A stretch of 64,000 nt of DNA from Flavobacterium humidisoli (GTDB taxonomy: Bacteria; Bacteroidota; Bacteroidia; Flavobacteriales; Flavobacteriaceae), in NCBI RefSeq assembly GCF_023272795.1, contig NZ_CP096829.1:806001-870000 (forward strand), read 5' to 3'. Position 1 is the stretch's first letter, and every line of letters begins with the position of its first letter. The position numbers and the translations under genes are program-made. A model generated the notes under the pieces. That model worked only from the letters and a program-made list of their open reading frames with translations. It was not told the origin of the DNA and ran no database searches. Below are positions 44,845 to 52,438 of this stretch, piece after piece.

Positions 44845-44965
44845 TGTTTCAAGTTTCAGGTTTCAGGTTTCAAGTTGTTTACATAACTTGAAAATTGGTT
44901 TTAAACTTGAAACGGTTAATAGCTTTTTTGTTTTGTTTCAGATGCTCCGCTTAACTTGAAACTTG
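44845..44965. repeat. Fold-back of TTTCAAG / CTTGAAA words
   Basis: GTTTCAAGTTTCAGGTTTCA near 44847-44866 is followed by inverted words ACTTGAAA at about 44886, ACTTGAAAC at about 44905 and TTAACTTGAAACTTGAAA at about 44951-44968. It separates the small helical gene from the second DraG gene. Confidence 0.8.
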
Positions 44966-44973
44966 AAATTTTC

Positions 44974-45813
44974 TTATTGAAACTTCTCTACCAATCTATT
45001 ATCTAAACTGATCAGAAAATCTTTTCCGTAAGTGCCGTTTTCTAAATCATCATACAGAAACTGTGGCAGTGTTTTTTCGCAATCTTTTTTCTGACTTAAA
45101 ATCGCCATGCACAACGCTGCTACAGTATCTGTGTCGCCCCCAAAATCAATTCCTTGTTTCAAACAATCTTGCATTGAATTGGCTTCAGAAACGATTTTGA
45201 GAACAGCTTGCGTGGTAAAATAACCATGCATGTCAATTGGCGAAGTCACTTTATAGATTTCTTTTTCTTTTAAAGTATCGTTTACAAAATCAATCAACGA
45301 ACTTTTATCTCCCAATTGATATTTGTAAAAATGAACAGCTAAAGCAATTCTTTTGGCACAACTGATTCCTTCCGCTGTATTGTGAGATGTTTTGGCCTGA
45401 ATCTCGCAAAAATCAAGTATCTGTGGTATCTCTTTCAGCAATCCGATTGAGTACGCTCGCATCGCAGAGCCGTTCCCGCTGCTCCTATTATCGATGATTT
45501 TTAAAAAATCATTTCCGTTTTTGCTGGCATCTAACGCATTGTAAACACGATCAGAATAACCTCTTCTTTTATCTCTGTGGAAAACTTCTACAAATTTATC
45601 GGCTACTTTAACTTCATTCCAGTTATCTTCTTCTAACAAAAGTTCTGTGATCGCAATTGCCATTTGTGTATCATCAGTATATCTTTTGTAGATTTCAGTA
45701 TACATTCCGTGTTTAAGATATTGCGTTACATCATTGTTTTTAATTATGTAATCTAACTCCTGAAATTCAAATCCTGCACCGTATGCGTCTCCTATTGCTG
45801 CTTCTAATATCAT
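44974..45813 (-). CDS. ADP-ribosylglycohydrolase (DraG family), second copy
   Basis: 279 residues. Metal-site motifs: GDAYGAGFEF (8-17), RYTDDTQMA (44-52, canonical TDDT), GNGSAMRAYSIG and FGGDTDTVAA near 223-232. It differs clearly from the copy at 38880 in length and in the second motif (SDDS there), so the two probably have different substrates. It follows the PRPP-synthetase-like gene by 17 bases and is the second gene after the operator region. Confidence 0.93.
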   Translation of the reverse strand: MILEAAIGDAYGAGFEFQELDYIIKNNDVTQYLKHGMYTEIYKRYTDDTQMAIAITELLLEEDNWNEVKVADKFVEVFHRDKRRGYSDRVYNALDASKNGNDFLKIIDNRSSGNGSAMRAYSIGLLKEIPQILDFCEIQAKTSHNTAEGISCAKRIALAVHFYKYQLGDKSSLIDFVNDTLKEKEIYKVTSPIDMHGYFTTQAVLKIVSEANSMQDCLKQGIDFGGDTDTVAALCMAILSQKKDCEKTLPQFLYDDLENGTYGKDFLISLDNRLVEKFQ

Positions 45814-45830
45814 TTTTTACGATTCAAAAG

Positions 45831-46664
45831 TTAAACTAATTGATCTAATCCTATCACTTGAACACTTTCTCCTTCAAAATCTTTAAAAGAGTTGGTTGTG
45901 AAAATACCGTCGAAGCAGTTTAAAACTTCAAAACCTTTATTGAAAATTCCGTGGCTTACCGCTAAGTATAATTTTCCGGCGTTTTTCTTTTTTAGTTCTT
46001 CCGCTAATCCTACAAAAGTTCCTCCTCCGTCGCAGATGTCATCTACAATTAAACAATCCATTCCTTGCAAATCGTCATTGTAAACTTTAAAACCAGATAA
46101 TTTCCCCGTTTTTACATCACGGCTTTTACTACATTCTACAACCTCAACACCGCCTAAAAACTCAGATACTTTGTAAATTTTTTTCAAAGCCCCACCGTCT
46201 GGAGAAATCAATTTTACGTTTTCGCCAATTCTATTCAAAACTTCTTTAATAAAAGTATAATTCGGAATTACAGTACTATTATTCAACAAAGCTGGAGTTA
46301 CCTCTGAATGAGCATCAAAAACAAAAACTTTGTTCAATTGCATTGCATTAATAATATCGGCATATACTTTTACAGACAATGGTTCACCAGGAATCATAAC
46401 ACGGTCTTGTCTCGCAGCTGGGAAATACGGAATAAAAAGATCAATGATTTTAACATCCATTCTTCTTAGTGCATCAACCGTAACGCACAACAAACCTAAA
46501 TCGTTGAATGAATTCAATCGGTGTGTAATGGTAACTTTTCTATTTGGATCAAAATCTGGAGCGATTTTGATGTGTGGTTCTCCTCCAGAGAAAGTAAAAC
46601 TTTGAAATTTGATTTCTTCCTGATTTTGAAATGGAGCGAATTTTGGGTCGAGATTTAGTATCAT
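45831..46664 (-). CDS. PRPP-synthetase-like protein of the NAD island
   Basis: I place the start at the ATG at 46664 (MILNLDPKFAPF); a TTG 30 bases upstream would lie inside an operator. The product is 277 residues, shorter than housekeeping Prs (about 310). Motifs: PYFPAARQDR (79-88), FDAHS (116-120, usually DLHA) and the ribose-phosphate loop IVDDICDGGGT (206-216). It should transfer pyrophosphate from ATP to ribose 5-phosphate, feeding PRPP to NAMPT. In NARP1 a Prs relative instead pyrophosphorylates ADP-ribose; the altered DAHS motif leaves that possible. It is the first gene under the NrtR operators. Confidence 0.9.
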   Translation of the reverse strand: MILNLDPKFAPFQNQEEIKFQSFTFSGGEPHIKIAPDFDPNRKVTITHRLNSFNDLGLLCVTVDALRRMDVKIIDLFIPYFPAARQDRVMIPGEPLSVKVYADIINAMQLNKVFVFDAHSEVTPALLNNSTVIPNYTFIKEVLNRIGENVKLISPDGGALKKIYKVSEFLGGVEVVECSKSRDVKTGKLSGFKVYNDDLQGMDCLIVDDICDGGGTFVGLAEELKKKNAGKLYLAVSHGIFNKGFEVLNCFDGIFTTNSFKDFEGESVQVIGLDQLV

Positions 46665-46674
46665 AGTTTTATAG

Positions 46675-46695
46675 TTTGCGTTAATTATACGCAAA
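46675..46695 (-). promoter_or_regulatory. Operator 1 of NrtR (overlaps -7 box)
   Basis: Perfect 7+7+7 palindrome: TTTGCGT, TAATTAT, ACGCAAA. It covers the end of the -7 box (46692-46699), the expected transcription start and ends 11 bases before the ATG at 46664. Binding here should block transcription. Confidence 0.85.
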
Positions 46696-46721
46696 TGTAG
46701 GATTAAATTTTAAATAAACAA
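46692..46721 (-). promoter_or_regulatory. Promoter of the NAD island
   Basis: On the minus strand TTG (46719-46721), a 19-base spacer, and TACATTTG (46692-46699) fit the TTG-N19-TAnnTTTG consensus of Flavobacterium exactly. Operators lie on both sides. Confidence 0.82.
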
Positions 46722-46726
46722 TTTAT

Positions 46727-46747
46727 TTTGTGTAAAAATTACGCAAA
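46727..46747 (-). promoter_or_regulatory. Operator 2 of NrtR (upstream of -33)
   Basis: TTTGTGT, AAAAATT, ACGCAAA: the same 7+7+7 form with one mismatch. Its centre is 52 bases from that of operator 1, close to five helical turns, and it overlaps the last codons of nrtR. Confidence 0.78.
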
Positions 46748-47431
46748 CTTTATTTCGAAGTGAAAGCCTTCTTTAACTAACTCGCTATATTTCAGTTTAT
46801 TAAATCGAAATAATTTTGCTGGACGGCCTGTTTTTATTGGCGAATAATTTTCTGTTTCTTCGACAATTCCGAAACTGAGGATTTTTTTTCGGAAGTTTCG
46901 GCGTTCGATTTCTTTTTCTAAAATCGTGCAGTATAAGTTTTCAAGTTCCGAAAAAAGGAATTCTTTCGGAAGCAGATCAAAACCGATTGGTTCATATGTC
47001 AGCTTGGATTTTAAACGTTCAACCGCTTTTTTAAGAATGCTGTTATGATCAAATGCCAGTTTCGGAACTTCATTAATTTTAAACCATTGTACTTTATCGG
47101 CATCAGAATCGGCTTTGATTTCTAGTTTTGAAGGATCAACCAAAGCAAAATACGCCACCGAAACAACCCGGTTTCTAGGATCTCTTTCAATATCATCTCC
47201 AAACGTAAACAGTTGTTCAAAATAATCAACATCTACATTGGTTTCTTCTTTAAGCTCTCGCTTTACCGCGTCTTTTAGAGATTCCTCATTTTTTACCAAT
47301 CCGCCGGGTAAAGCCCAATACGAATTCGTAGAACCAAATTTCTGCTGAATCAAAAGTACATATAACTGACTGTTTTGATACCCAAAAACAATGGCATCAA
47401 CCGCTACTCTAATATTTTGTAATTCTTTCAT
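46739..47431 (-). CDS. nrtR: NrtR-type regulator: Nudix domain plus winged helix
   Basis: 230 residues. The N-terminal Nudix domain has a complete Nudix box, G44-x5-E50-x7-R58-E59-L60-x-E62-E63, so hydrolase activity is possible; many NrtR proteins have lost it and only bind ADP-ribose. The C-terminal winged helix carries the family pattern IERRNFRKKI and TGRPAKLFRFN. NrtR proteins repress NAD-salvage genes and respond to ADP-ribose-type ligands. The gene lies immediately upstream of its likely target, and two matching palindromes occupy the gap. Promoter of nrtR itself not identified. Confidence 0.93.
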   Translation of the reverse strand: MKELQNIRVAVDAIVFGYQNSQLYVLLIQQKFGSTNSYWALPGGLVKNEESLKDAVKRELKEETNVDVDYFEQLFTFGDDIERDPRNRVVSVAYFALVDPSKLEIKADSDADKVQWFKINEVPKLAFDHNSILKKAVERLKSKLTYEPIGFDLLPKEFLFSELENLYCTILEKEIERRNFRKKILSFGIVEETENYSPIKTGRPAKLFRFNKLKYSELVKEGFHFEIKFA

Positions 47432-47534
47432 ATTATAATCATATCGAACAAATATAACGAATGAGAGCCTATTTTATAATTTATTACACAGGCATAAATT
47501 ATAAAATTGACTCTCATCAATATCTACTAATTTT

Positions 47535-47891
47535 CTAGTTCACAGTCACAGTTCTCTTAGGAACAGAAGTACATTCTGCACCATCTTTTTTAACTGTAAC
47601 CTCAGCCTTAGCTTCATATGTTCCTGCAGCAGTATAAGTGTGTGTAACCACAGCACCAGTTCCCGTAGTTCCATCTCCAAAGCTCCATTTTACAGAACTT
47701 AGCGTTCCTGTTCCAGTATATTCAACGGAATAATTCATTAATTTCGGATTACTAGTATCTGTAGAATTATGTATTTTAACGTAAATAGATTCAGCTAGAC
47801 AATCAATAATTACTTCATCGTCATGTTTACTGCACGAATTGCTAGTAAACAAAACTGTGACAAATATTAAAACGGGCACTATCTTTCTCAT
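47535..47891 (-). CDS. PKD-domain lipoprotein
   Basis: Start set at the ATG at 47891 (MRKIVPVLIFVTVLFTSNSC), giving 118 residues. A lipobox (SNSC, Cys20) is followed by one PKD domain with the classic SVKWSFGDGTTGTGAVVTHT and YTAAGTYEAKAEV. PKD domains mediate adhesion at the cell surface. The protein is a bare single-domain lipoprotein. No operon partner. Confidence 0.85.
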   Translation of the reverse strand: MRKIVPVLIFVTVLFTSNSCSKHDDEVIIDCLAESIYVKIHNSTDTSNPKLMNYSVEYTGTGTLSSVKWSFGDGTTGTGAVVTHTYTAAGTYEAKAEVTVKKDGAECTSVPKRTVTVN

Positions 47892-47968
47892 AATCAATCT
47901 TATATTAGGAGTTCAATTTACTCAAAGTTATTGTTTTATTTTATACCTCAAAAGGGTAAATAATAAAA

Positions 47969-48874
47969 CTACATTCTATTCCCAAAGAACAATTTGAGTT
48001 CTTTCTCTATTACATCAAAAATTGATTTGACATTATTATTTTTTGGAGCTAACAAATACACAAATTCTTCTGGAACGTGAAAACTGTTCCATACTAATTG
48101 CAATTTATTTTCTTTAATGTAATTTCTTGCGTTACAATTCCATGTAACTGCTACGCCTTCATTTTTGGCTAAAAGTCTAAGCATTTCAGATTCTGATGGA
48201 ATAATATAATTAGGAACCATTGATGGTCTTTTTTTATTAAAAGCATGTAACCAGAACAATTTGATATGCGGAATTCTGGCATCATGGCTGTACCATTTTT
48301 GTTCGTTAAGCCATTTTTCTATTTCGGTATAATTATCTGCTTTTAACTTAGAACGGAAATCGGTTATGTCCAAATTTGTGGGCGCAACCATAATCAATTT
48401 AATTTTTCCGACAATTTCATAAGTCGTATCAAACGTATCAAACCTTTTTGTAGTAATGGCAAAATCCAGCTTTTTAGAATCTACTAAAGCAAAAAGTTCA
48501 TCATTTTCTGCAAAAGTAAAATCGATTAAATCAAATTTTGAAATGAGAAGATTTCCAACGCAGTCAAAAAGATGTTTGGAGATTCCGATAGAAATTAATC
48601 GGTTCGCATCTTCTGCTTTGGCGCGAAAACCAGTTTCGACACTTTCCAGACGATCGAGCGCGTCTATTATCAAATTATTCAGTAACTTAGCATATTCCGT
48701 TGGCTCAACTCCTTTTGATTTCCTGTTGAATAATTTATTTCCAACATGGGCTTCGAGCATTGAAATCTGCTGACTAACGGCAGGCTGACTCATAAACAAC
48801 TCTTTTGCCGCCACCGAAAAATTTCCATTTTTATAGACTGCCTTAAATGTTCTGTACCATTCGAGATTTACCAT
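47969..48874 (-). CDS. LysR-family transcriptional regulator
   Basis: 301 residues. The N-terminal helix-turn-helix (YKNGNFSVAAKELFMSQPAVSQQISMLE, split by its turn near 20-30) is a clear LysR pattern, followed by the substrate-binding domain. It is divergent from the DJ-1-like gene with an 85-bp gap, the usual arrangement for a LysR regulator and its target. The co-inducer is not known; an aldehyde or oxidative signal fits the targets. Confidence 0.93.
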   Translation of the reverse strand: MVNLEWYRTFKAVYKNGNFSVAAKELFMSQPAVSQQISMLEAHVGNKLFNRKSKGVEPTEYAKLLNNLIIDALDRLESVETGFRAKAEDANRLISIGISKHLFDCVGNLLISKFDLIDFTFAENDELFALVDSKKLDFAITTKRFDTFDTTYEIVGKIKLIMVAPTNLDITDFRSKLKADNYTEIEKWLNEQKWYSHDARIPHIKLFWLHAFNKKRPSMVPNYIIPSESEMLRLLAKNEGVAVTWNCNARNYIKENKLQLVWNSFHVPEEFVYLLAPKNNNVKSIFDVIEKELKLFFGNRM

Positions 48875-48935
48875 GACATAAATTTATTTATAACAAACAT
48901 AGTTTATTTTATTTTTACTAATATCACATAAGACG

Positions 48936-48943
48936 TAAATTTG
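48936..48943 (+). promoter_or_regulatory. Probable -7 box of the DJ-1-like gene
   Basis: TAAATTTG, a TAnnTTTG match 17 bases before the ATG, in the 85-bp LysR intergenic region. AT-rich dyads nearby (ATAAATTTATTTAT) could hold the LysR site. No clear -33. Confidence 0.45.
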
Positions 48944-48959
48944 TTCAAAATTTAATATT

Positions 48960-49721
48960 ATGAAGAAAATAGCATTACTCGCAATAATTGCATTTACAGC
49001 CGTAAGCACATCGGCCTTGGCTCAAAAATCAAATAAAAAAGGTATGAAAAAAGTATTATTTGTTGTGACCAGCAATGATAAACTGGGCAACACAGGAGAG
49101 AAAACAGGTTTTTGGTCAGAAGAATTTGCTGCACCATATTATGAATTATTAGATCAGGGAGTTGAAATTACGATTGCCTCTCCGCTTGGAGGTCAGCCGC
49201 CAATTGATCCAAAAAGCGCTGATCCGTCATCTGCAACAGAAGACACCAAACGTTTTGACGCCGATAAAGTGTTGCAAGAAAAATTAAAAAACACTTTAAA
49301 ACTTTCTACAGTTAACCAAAAAGATTATGATGCTGTTTTTTATCCAGGAGGGCACGGTCCGCTTTGGGATTTGGTAGAAGATAAAAATTCTATCGCGTTA
49401 ATCGAATCTTTTTACACACACAATAAACCTGTAGCTTTTGTTTGTCACGCACCAGCTGTATTGAAAAACGTAAAAGTAAAAGGGGAATATTTGGTAAAAG
49501 GCAAAAAAATAACTGGTTTTACTAATGAAGAAGAGGAAGCTGTTGGTTTAACAAAAGTGGTTCCGTTTTTATTAGAAGATGCTTTATCATCAAACGGAGG
49601 CGTTTTTTCTAAAGGACCAAACTGGGCACCTTATGCTGTTGAAGATGGTCTTTTAATTACAGGTCAAAATCCAGCTTCATCTAAATTAGTAGCTGGAAAA
49701 TTGCTTCAAAAATTGAATTAA
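48960..49721 (+). CDS. DJ-1/PfpI-family protein, exported
   Basis: 253 residues with a signal peptide (to about SALAQ, residue 22), unusual for a family that is mostly cytoplasmic. The DJ-1 fold shows TGFWSEEFAAPYY, ITIASPLGGQPPIDP, YPGGHGPLWDL and the nucleophilic Cys in AFVCHAPAVL. This is the HchA/glyoxalase-III-like branch. It may detoxify 2-oxoaldehydes in the periplasm. An iron alcohol dehydrogenase gene follows and a LysR gene is divergent, consistent with an aldehyde response. Confidence 0.92.
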   Translation: MKKIALLAIIAFTAVSTSALAQKSNKKGMKKVLFVVTSNDKLGNTGEKTGFWSEEFAAPYYELLDQGVEITIASPLGGQPPIDPKSADPSSATEDTKRFDADKVLQEKLKNTLKLSTVNQKDYDAVFYPGGHGPLWDLVEDKNSIALIESFYTHNKPVAFVCHAPAVLKNVKVKGEYLVKGKKITGFTNEEEEAVGLTKVVPFLLEDALSSNGGVFSKGPNWAPYAVEDGLLITGQNPASSKLVAGKLLQKLN

Positions 49722-49729
49722 TAATAGGA

Positions 49730-49806
49730 ACAAAGGCGCAAAGGTGCAGAGCTACATAGATAAAAAAGCTTTGAACCTTTGTAGCTTAGTATCTCTGTAA
49801 CTAAAT
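49730..49806. repeat. Weak fold-back between the DJ-1-like and dehydrogenase genes
   Basis: Degenerate words AAAGGCGCAAAGG and TTTGAACCTTTGTAGC lie in inverse orientation. The vocabulary resembles the CTTTGCG fold-backs, but pairing is poor. Confidence 0.45.
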
Positions 49807-49817
49807 AAAAAAAAATC

Positions 49818-50975
49818 ATGCTCAACTTTGAATTATATAATCCGACGAATTTAGTTTTCGGAAAAGGACAAATTGAAAAACTTTCAACTCTGGTTCCAAA
49901 AGATGCAAAAATACTTTTGGCTTACGGTGGAGGAAGTATCTTTAAAAACGGAATTTACGATCAAGTAATCAATAACCTGAAAGGTTTTGAAATTGTAGAA
50001 TTTGGTGGGATCGAACCAAATCCGAGATTTGAAACTTTGATGAAAGCGGTTGATGTGATCAAAGCAGAAAAAATCGATTTTATTCTTGCTGTTGGTGGTG
50101 GATCTGTAATTGATGGCGTGAAGTTTATTTCAGCTGCTGTTAATTTTGAAGGAAATCCGATTGACATTCTTCAAAAAAGAATTTTAATTACAGAAAATGC
50201 AATGCCATTTGGAACAGTTTTGACTCTCCCTGCAACAGGAAGCGAAATGAATTCTGGATATGTGGTAACGATTGACGCAACTCAGGAAAAATTATCTTCT
50301 GGCGGAAGCGCTTTGTTTCCTCAATTTTCAATCTGTGATCCTACAGTAATTTCGTCTTTACCAAAAAGACAGATCGAAAATGGTGTTGTAGATGCTTACA
50401 CGCACGTTATGGAGCAATATTTAACGTATCCAACTGATGCATTTCTTCAGGATAGAATTGCCGAAGGTGTTCTTCAGACTTTAATTCAAGTTGGTCCTGG
50501 AATCGTAGAAAATCCAACGGATTACACTTTGGCTTCCAACTTTATGTGGAGCTGTACAATGGCTTTAAACGGATTAATTCAGAAAGGTGTTCCAAGCGAT
50601 TGGGCAACGCATATGATTGGTCATGAATTAACGGCACTTTACGAAATTGATCACGCTAGAACTTTGGCTATAATTGGCCCAAGTTTGTACCATGTAATGT
50701 TTGAAACTAAAAAAGCAAAACTGGCACAATACGGAAGAAGAATCTTCAACCTTACAGGTTCTGATGACGAAGTTGCAAAAGAAGCAATCAATAAAACGGT
50801 TGAATTTTTCCATACAATGGGAATGGACACTAAACTTTCTCAATACACAGAAGACTATTCTAAAACGGCCGATTTTATCGTAAATCGTTTTGAAGAAAGA
50901 GGCTGGAAAGGTTTAGGAGAAAATCAATTGGTAACTTTAGAAAAAGTGAAATCAATTGTGGAGCTTTCTTACTAA
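49818..50975 (+). CDS. Iron-containing alcohol dehydrogenase, YqhD-like
   Basis: 385 residues. Family motifs: GGGSIFKNGIYDQV and VGGGSVIDGVKFI (NADPH site), LPATGSEMNSGYVVT, and iron ligands DAYTHVMEQY (Asp, His) and HMIGHELTALYEIDH (two His). YqhD-type enzymes use NADPH to reduce a wide range of aldehydes. It lies about 96 bases after the DJ-1-like gene, across a fold-back of CAAAGGTGCAGAGC words. Confidence 0.93.
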   Translation: MLNFELYNPTNLVFGKGQIEKLSTLVPKDAKILLAYGGGSIFKNGIYDQVINNLKGFEIVEFGGIEPNPRFETLMKAVDVIKAEKIDFILAVGGGSVIDGVKFISAAVNFEGNPIDILQKRILITENAMPFGTVLTLPATGSEMNSGYVVTIDATQEKLSSGGSALFPQFSICDPTVISSLPKRQIENGVVDAYTHVMEQYLTYPTDAFLQDRIAEGVLQTLIQVGPGIVENPTDYTLASNFMWSCTMALNGLIQKGVPSDWATHMIGHELTALYEIDHARTLAIIGPSLYHVMFETKKAKLAQYGRRIFNLTGSDDEVAKEAINKTVEFFHTMGMDTKLSQYTEDYSKTADFIVNRFEERGWKGLGENQLVTLEKVKSIVELSY

Positions 50976-50992
50976 AGATAAATTCCAAATTT

Positions 50993-51041
50993 AAAAAAAT
51001 CCAAATTCCAAAAGTTTAAGTATTGGAGTTTGGATTTTTTT
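50993..51041. terminator. Terminator-like fold-back after the dehydrogenase gene
   Basis: Stem of 19 bases, 18 paired, with A-run and T-run ends. Confidence 0.8.
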
Positions 51042-51058
51042 TATTTGAATTTCATTAA

Positions 51059-51093
51059 AAAAGGCGTTCTTAACAAGTTTAGGAACGCCTTTT
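51059..51093 (+). terminator. Second intrinsic terminator
   Basis: An 11-bp perfect stem AAAAGGCGTTC/GAACGCCTTTT, 13-base loop. Confidence 0.85.
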
Positions 51094-51328
51094 CAAAATA
51101 CTAAAACAAAACTAACTAACTCAATTTTTTTTAAATTCATTAAAATTCTAATTTATAAATTGTTATAACGTAAGTCAGATAATTTTATTGTTTGGGCATT
51201 AAAAAAAATATTTTGTTCTTAAACTTCTTGAAAGTCATTGCAATTAAAGCGCATTTTCAAAATTTCTTAAAACAGATTTTGCTTTATTAGCACATTATTA
51301 AGTACTTTTGTTTTAAATTATTAAAATA

Positions 51329-52324
51329 ATGAGCGAAAACTTAAAATTTGCAGTGATTGGTGGAGGAAGCTGGGCAACGGCAATTGCAAAAATGTTATGT
51401 GTAAATCTTTCTGAAATTTCGTGGTACATGCGTAATGATGCCGCTATCGAGCATATCGAAAAATACAAACACAATCCGAACTATTTAAGTTCTGTTGAAT
51501 TTGATACTAACAAGCTTAAATTGACCAACAATATAAATGAAGCAATTGAATACGCAGATTATATCATTTTTGCTATTCCATCTGCTTTCTTAGATGCCGA
51601 ATTAAAAAACATGACGGTTTCTCTAGCCGATAAAATCATTTTTTCTGCTATTAAAGGAATTGTTCCTGAAACGAGTTTAATTGTTGGCGAACATTTCCAC
51701 ATTCAGTACGACATTCCATATTACAACATCGGAGTTATTACAGGTCCGTGTCATGCTGAAGAAGTTGCTTTAGAAAGACTTTCTTACTTAACAATTGCTT
51801 GCGGCGATCCTGATAAAGCTTGTATTGTGGCAAAATCACTTTCTGGAAATTACATTAAAGCCAAAATTTCAGACGATATTATTGGAACTGAATATGCAGC
51901 GATGCTAAAAAACATTTACTCCATTGCTGCCGGAATTGCTCATGGTTTAGGTTATGGCGACAACTTCCAATCGGTTCTAATGAGTAATGCGATTCGCGAA
52001 ATGAAGAAATTCATTAGAAAAGTACATAGAATGAAACGTAACATTAACGATTCTGCTTATTTAGGCGATTTGCTGGTGACAGGATATTCTGTTTTCTCTA
52101 GAAATAGAATGTTCGGAAATATGATCGGAAAAGGATACACCGTAAAAAGCGCCATGATGGAAATGAGCATGGTTGCCGAAGGTTATTACGCTACAAAAAG
52201 TGCTTACAAACTAAATCAGGGTTACGGCGCTAAAACACCAATTATAGATGCTGTTTACGCTGTTTTATACGAAGGAAAAGATGCTAAAACGGTTTTCAGA
52301 AAATTAACAGAGTCTTTGGATTAA
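51329..52324 (+). CDS. gpsA: Glycerol-3-phosphate dehydrogenase (NAD(P)+)
   Basis: 331 residues. Rossmann motif GGGSWATAIAKML (8-20), the dihydroxyacetone-phosphate site, and conserved ITGPCHAEEV, TEYAAMLKNIYSIAAGIAHG and MVAEGYYATKSAY. It makes sn-glycerol 3-phosphate for membrane lipids. The family tail is normal length. Monocistronic; a terminator and fold-back follow. Confidence 0.96.
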   Translation: MSENLKFAVIGGGSWATAIAKMLCVNLSEISWYMRNDAAIEHIEKYKHNPNYLSSVEFDTNKLKLTNNINEAIEYADYIIFAIPSAFLDAELKNMTVSLADKIIFSAIKGIVPETSLIVGEHFHIQYDIPYYNIGVITGPCHAEEVALERLSYLTIACGDPDKACIVAKSLSGNYIKAKISDDIIGTEYAAMLKNIYSIAAGIAHGLGYGDNFQSVLMSNAIREMKKFIRKVHRMKRNINDSAYLGDLLVTGYSVFSRNRMFGNMIGKGYTVKSAMMEMSMVAEGYYATKSAYKLNQGYGAKTPIIDAVYAVLYEGKDAKTVFRKLTESLD

Positions 52325-52329
52325 ATTTT

Positions 52330-52433
52330 AGAAAATAGAAGAAAGAAGAAAGAGTCAAGACTGTGTAATATCAGTTTGACTCTTTTTTTATTTCAACACA
52401 AGTCTTTTTTCTTGCTTCTTGCTTCTATTTTCT
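52330..52433. repeat. Fold-back of AAGAAG words around the gpsA terminator
   Basis: The arm at 52330-52353 pairs with 52410-52433 at 22 of 24 bases; AGAAAATAGAAG is perfect. Inside it lies a smaller terminator stem, AGAGTCAA (52351-52358) with TTGACTCT (52376-52383) and a T-run. Confidence 0.88.
52351..52390 (+). terminator. Intrinsic terminator of gpsA
   Basis: AGAGTCAA / TTGACTCT stem, 17-base loop, followed by TTTTTT. Confidence 0.85.
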
Positions 52434-52438
52434 TATCT

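Larger units (their letters stand above)
50976..51328. other. Two terminators and AT-rich leader before gpsA
   Basis: 353 bases without a gene. The first fold-back pairs 50993-51011 with 51023-51041 at 18 of 19 bases (AAAAAAATCCAAATTCCAA), using the same word as 12033-12075. A second stem, AAAAGGCGTTC (51059-51069) with GAACGCCTTTT (51083-51093), is perfect and followed by AT-rich DNA. The rest should hold the gpsA promoter; no clear -33/-7 pair found. Confidence 0.8.

Noticed and set aside
45831..46694. Extended PRPP-synthetase reading frame starting at a TTG
   Set aside because: The extra ten codons lie in operator 1 and the -7 region; the ATG at 46664 matches the family start.
37399..47431. 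Prophage or integrative element carrying the NAD genes
   Set aside because: No integrase, tRNA target, structural gene or direct end repeats were found around the island.
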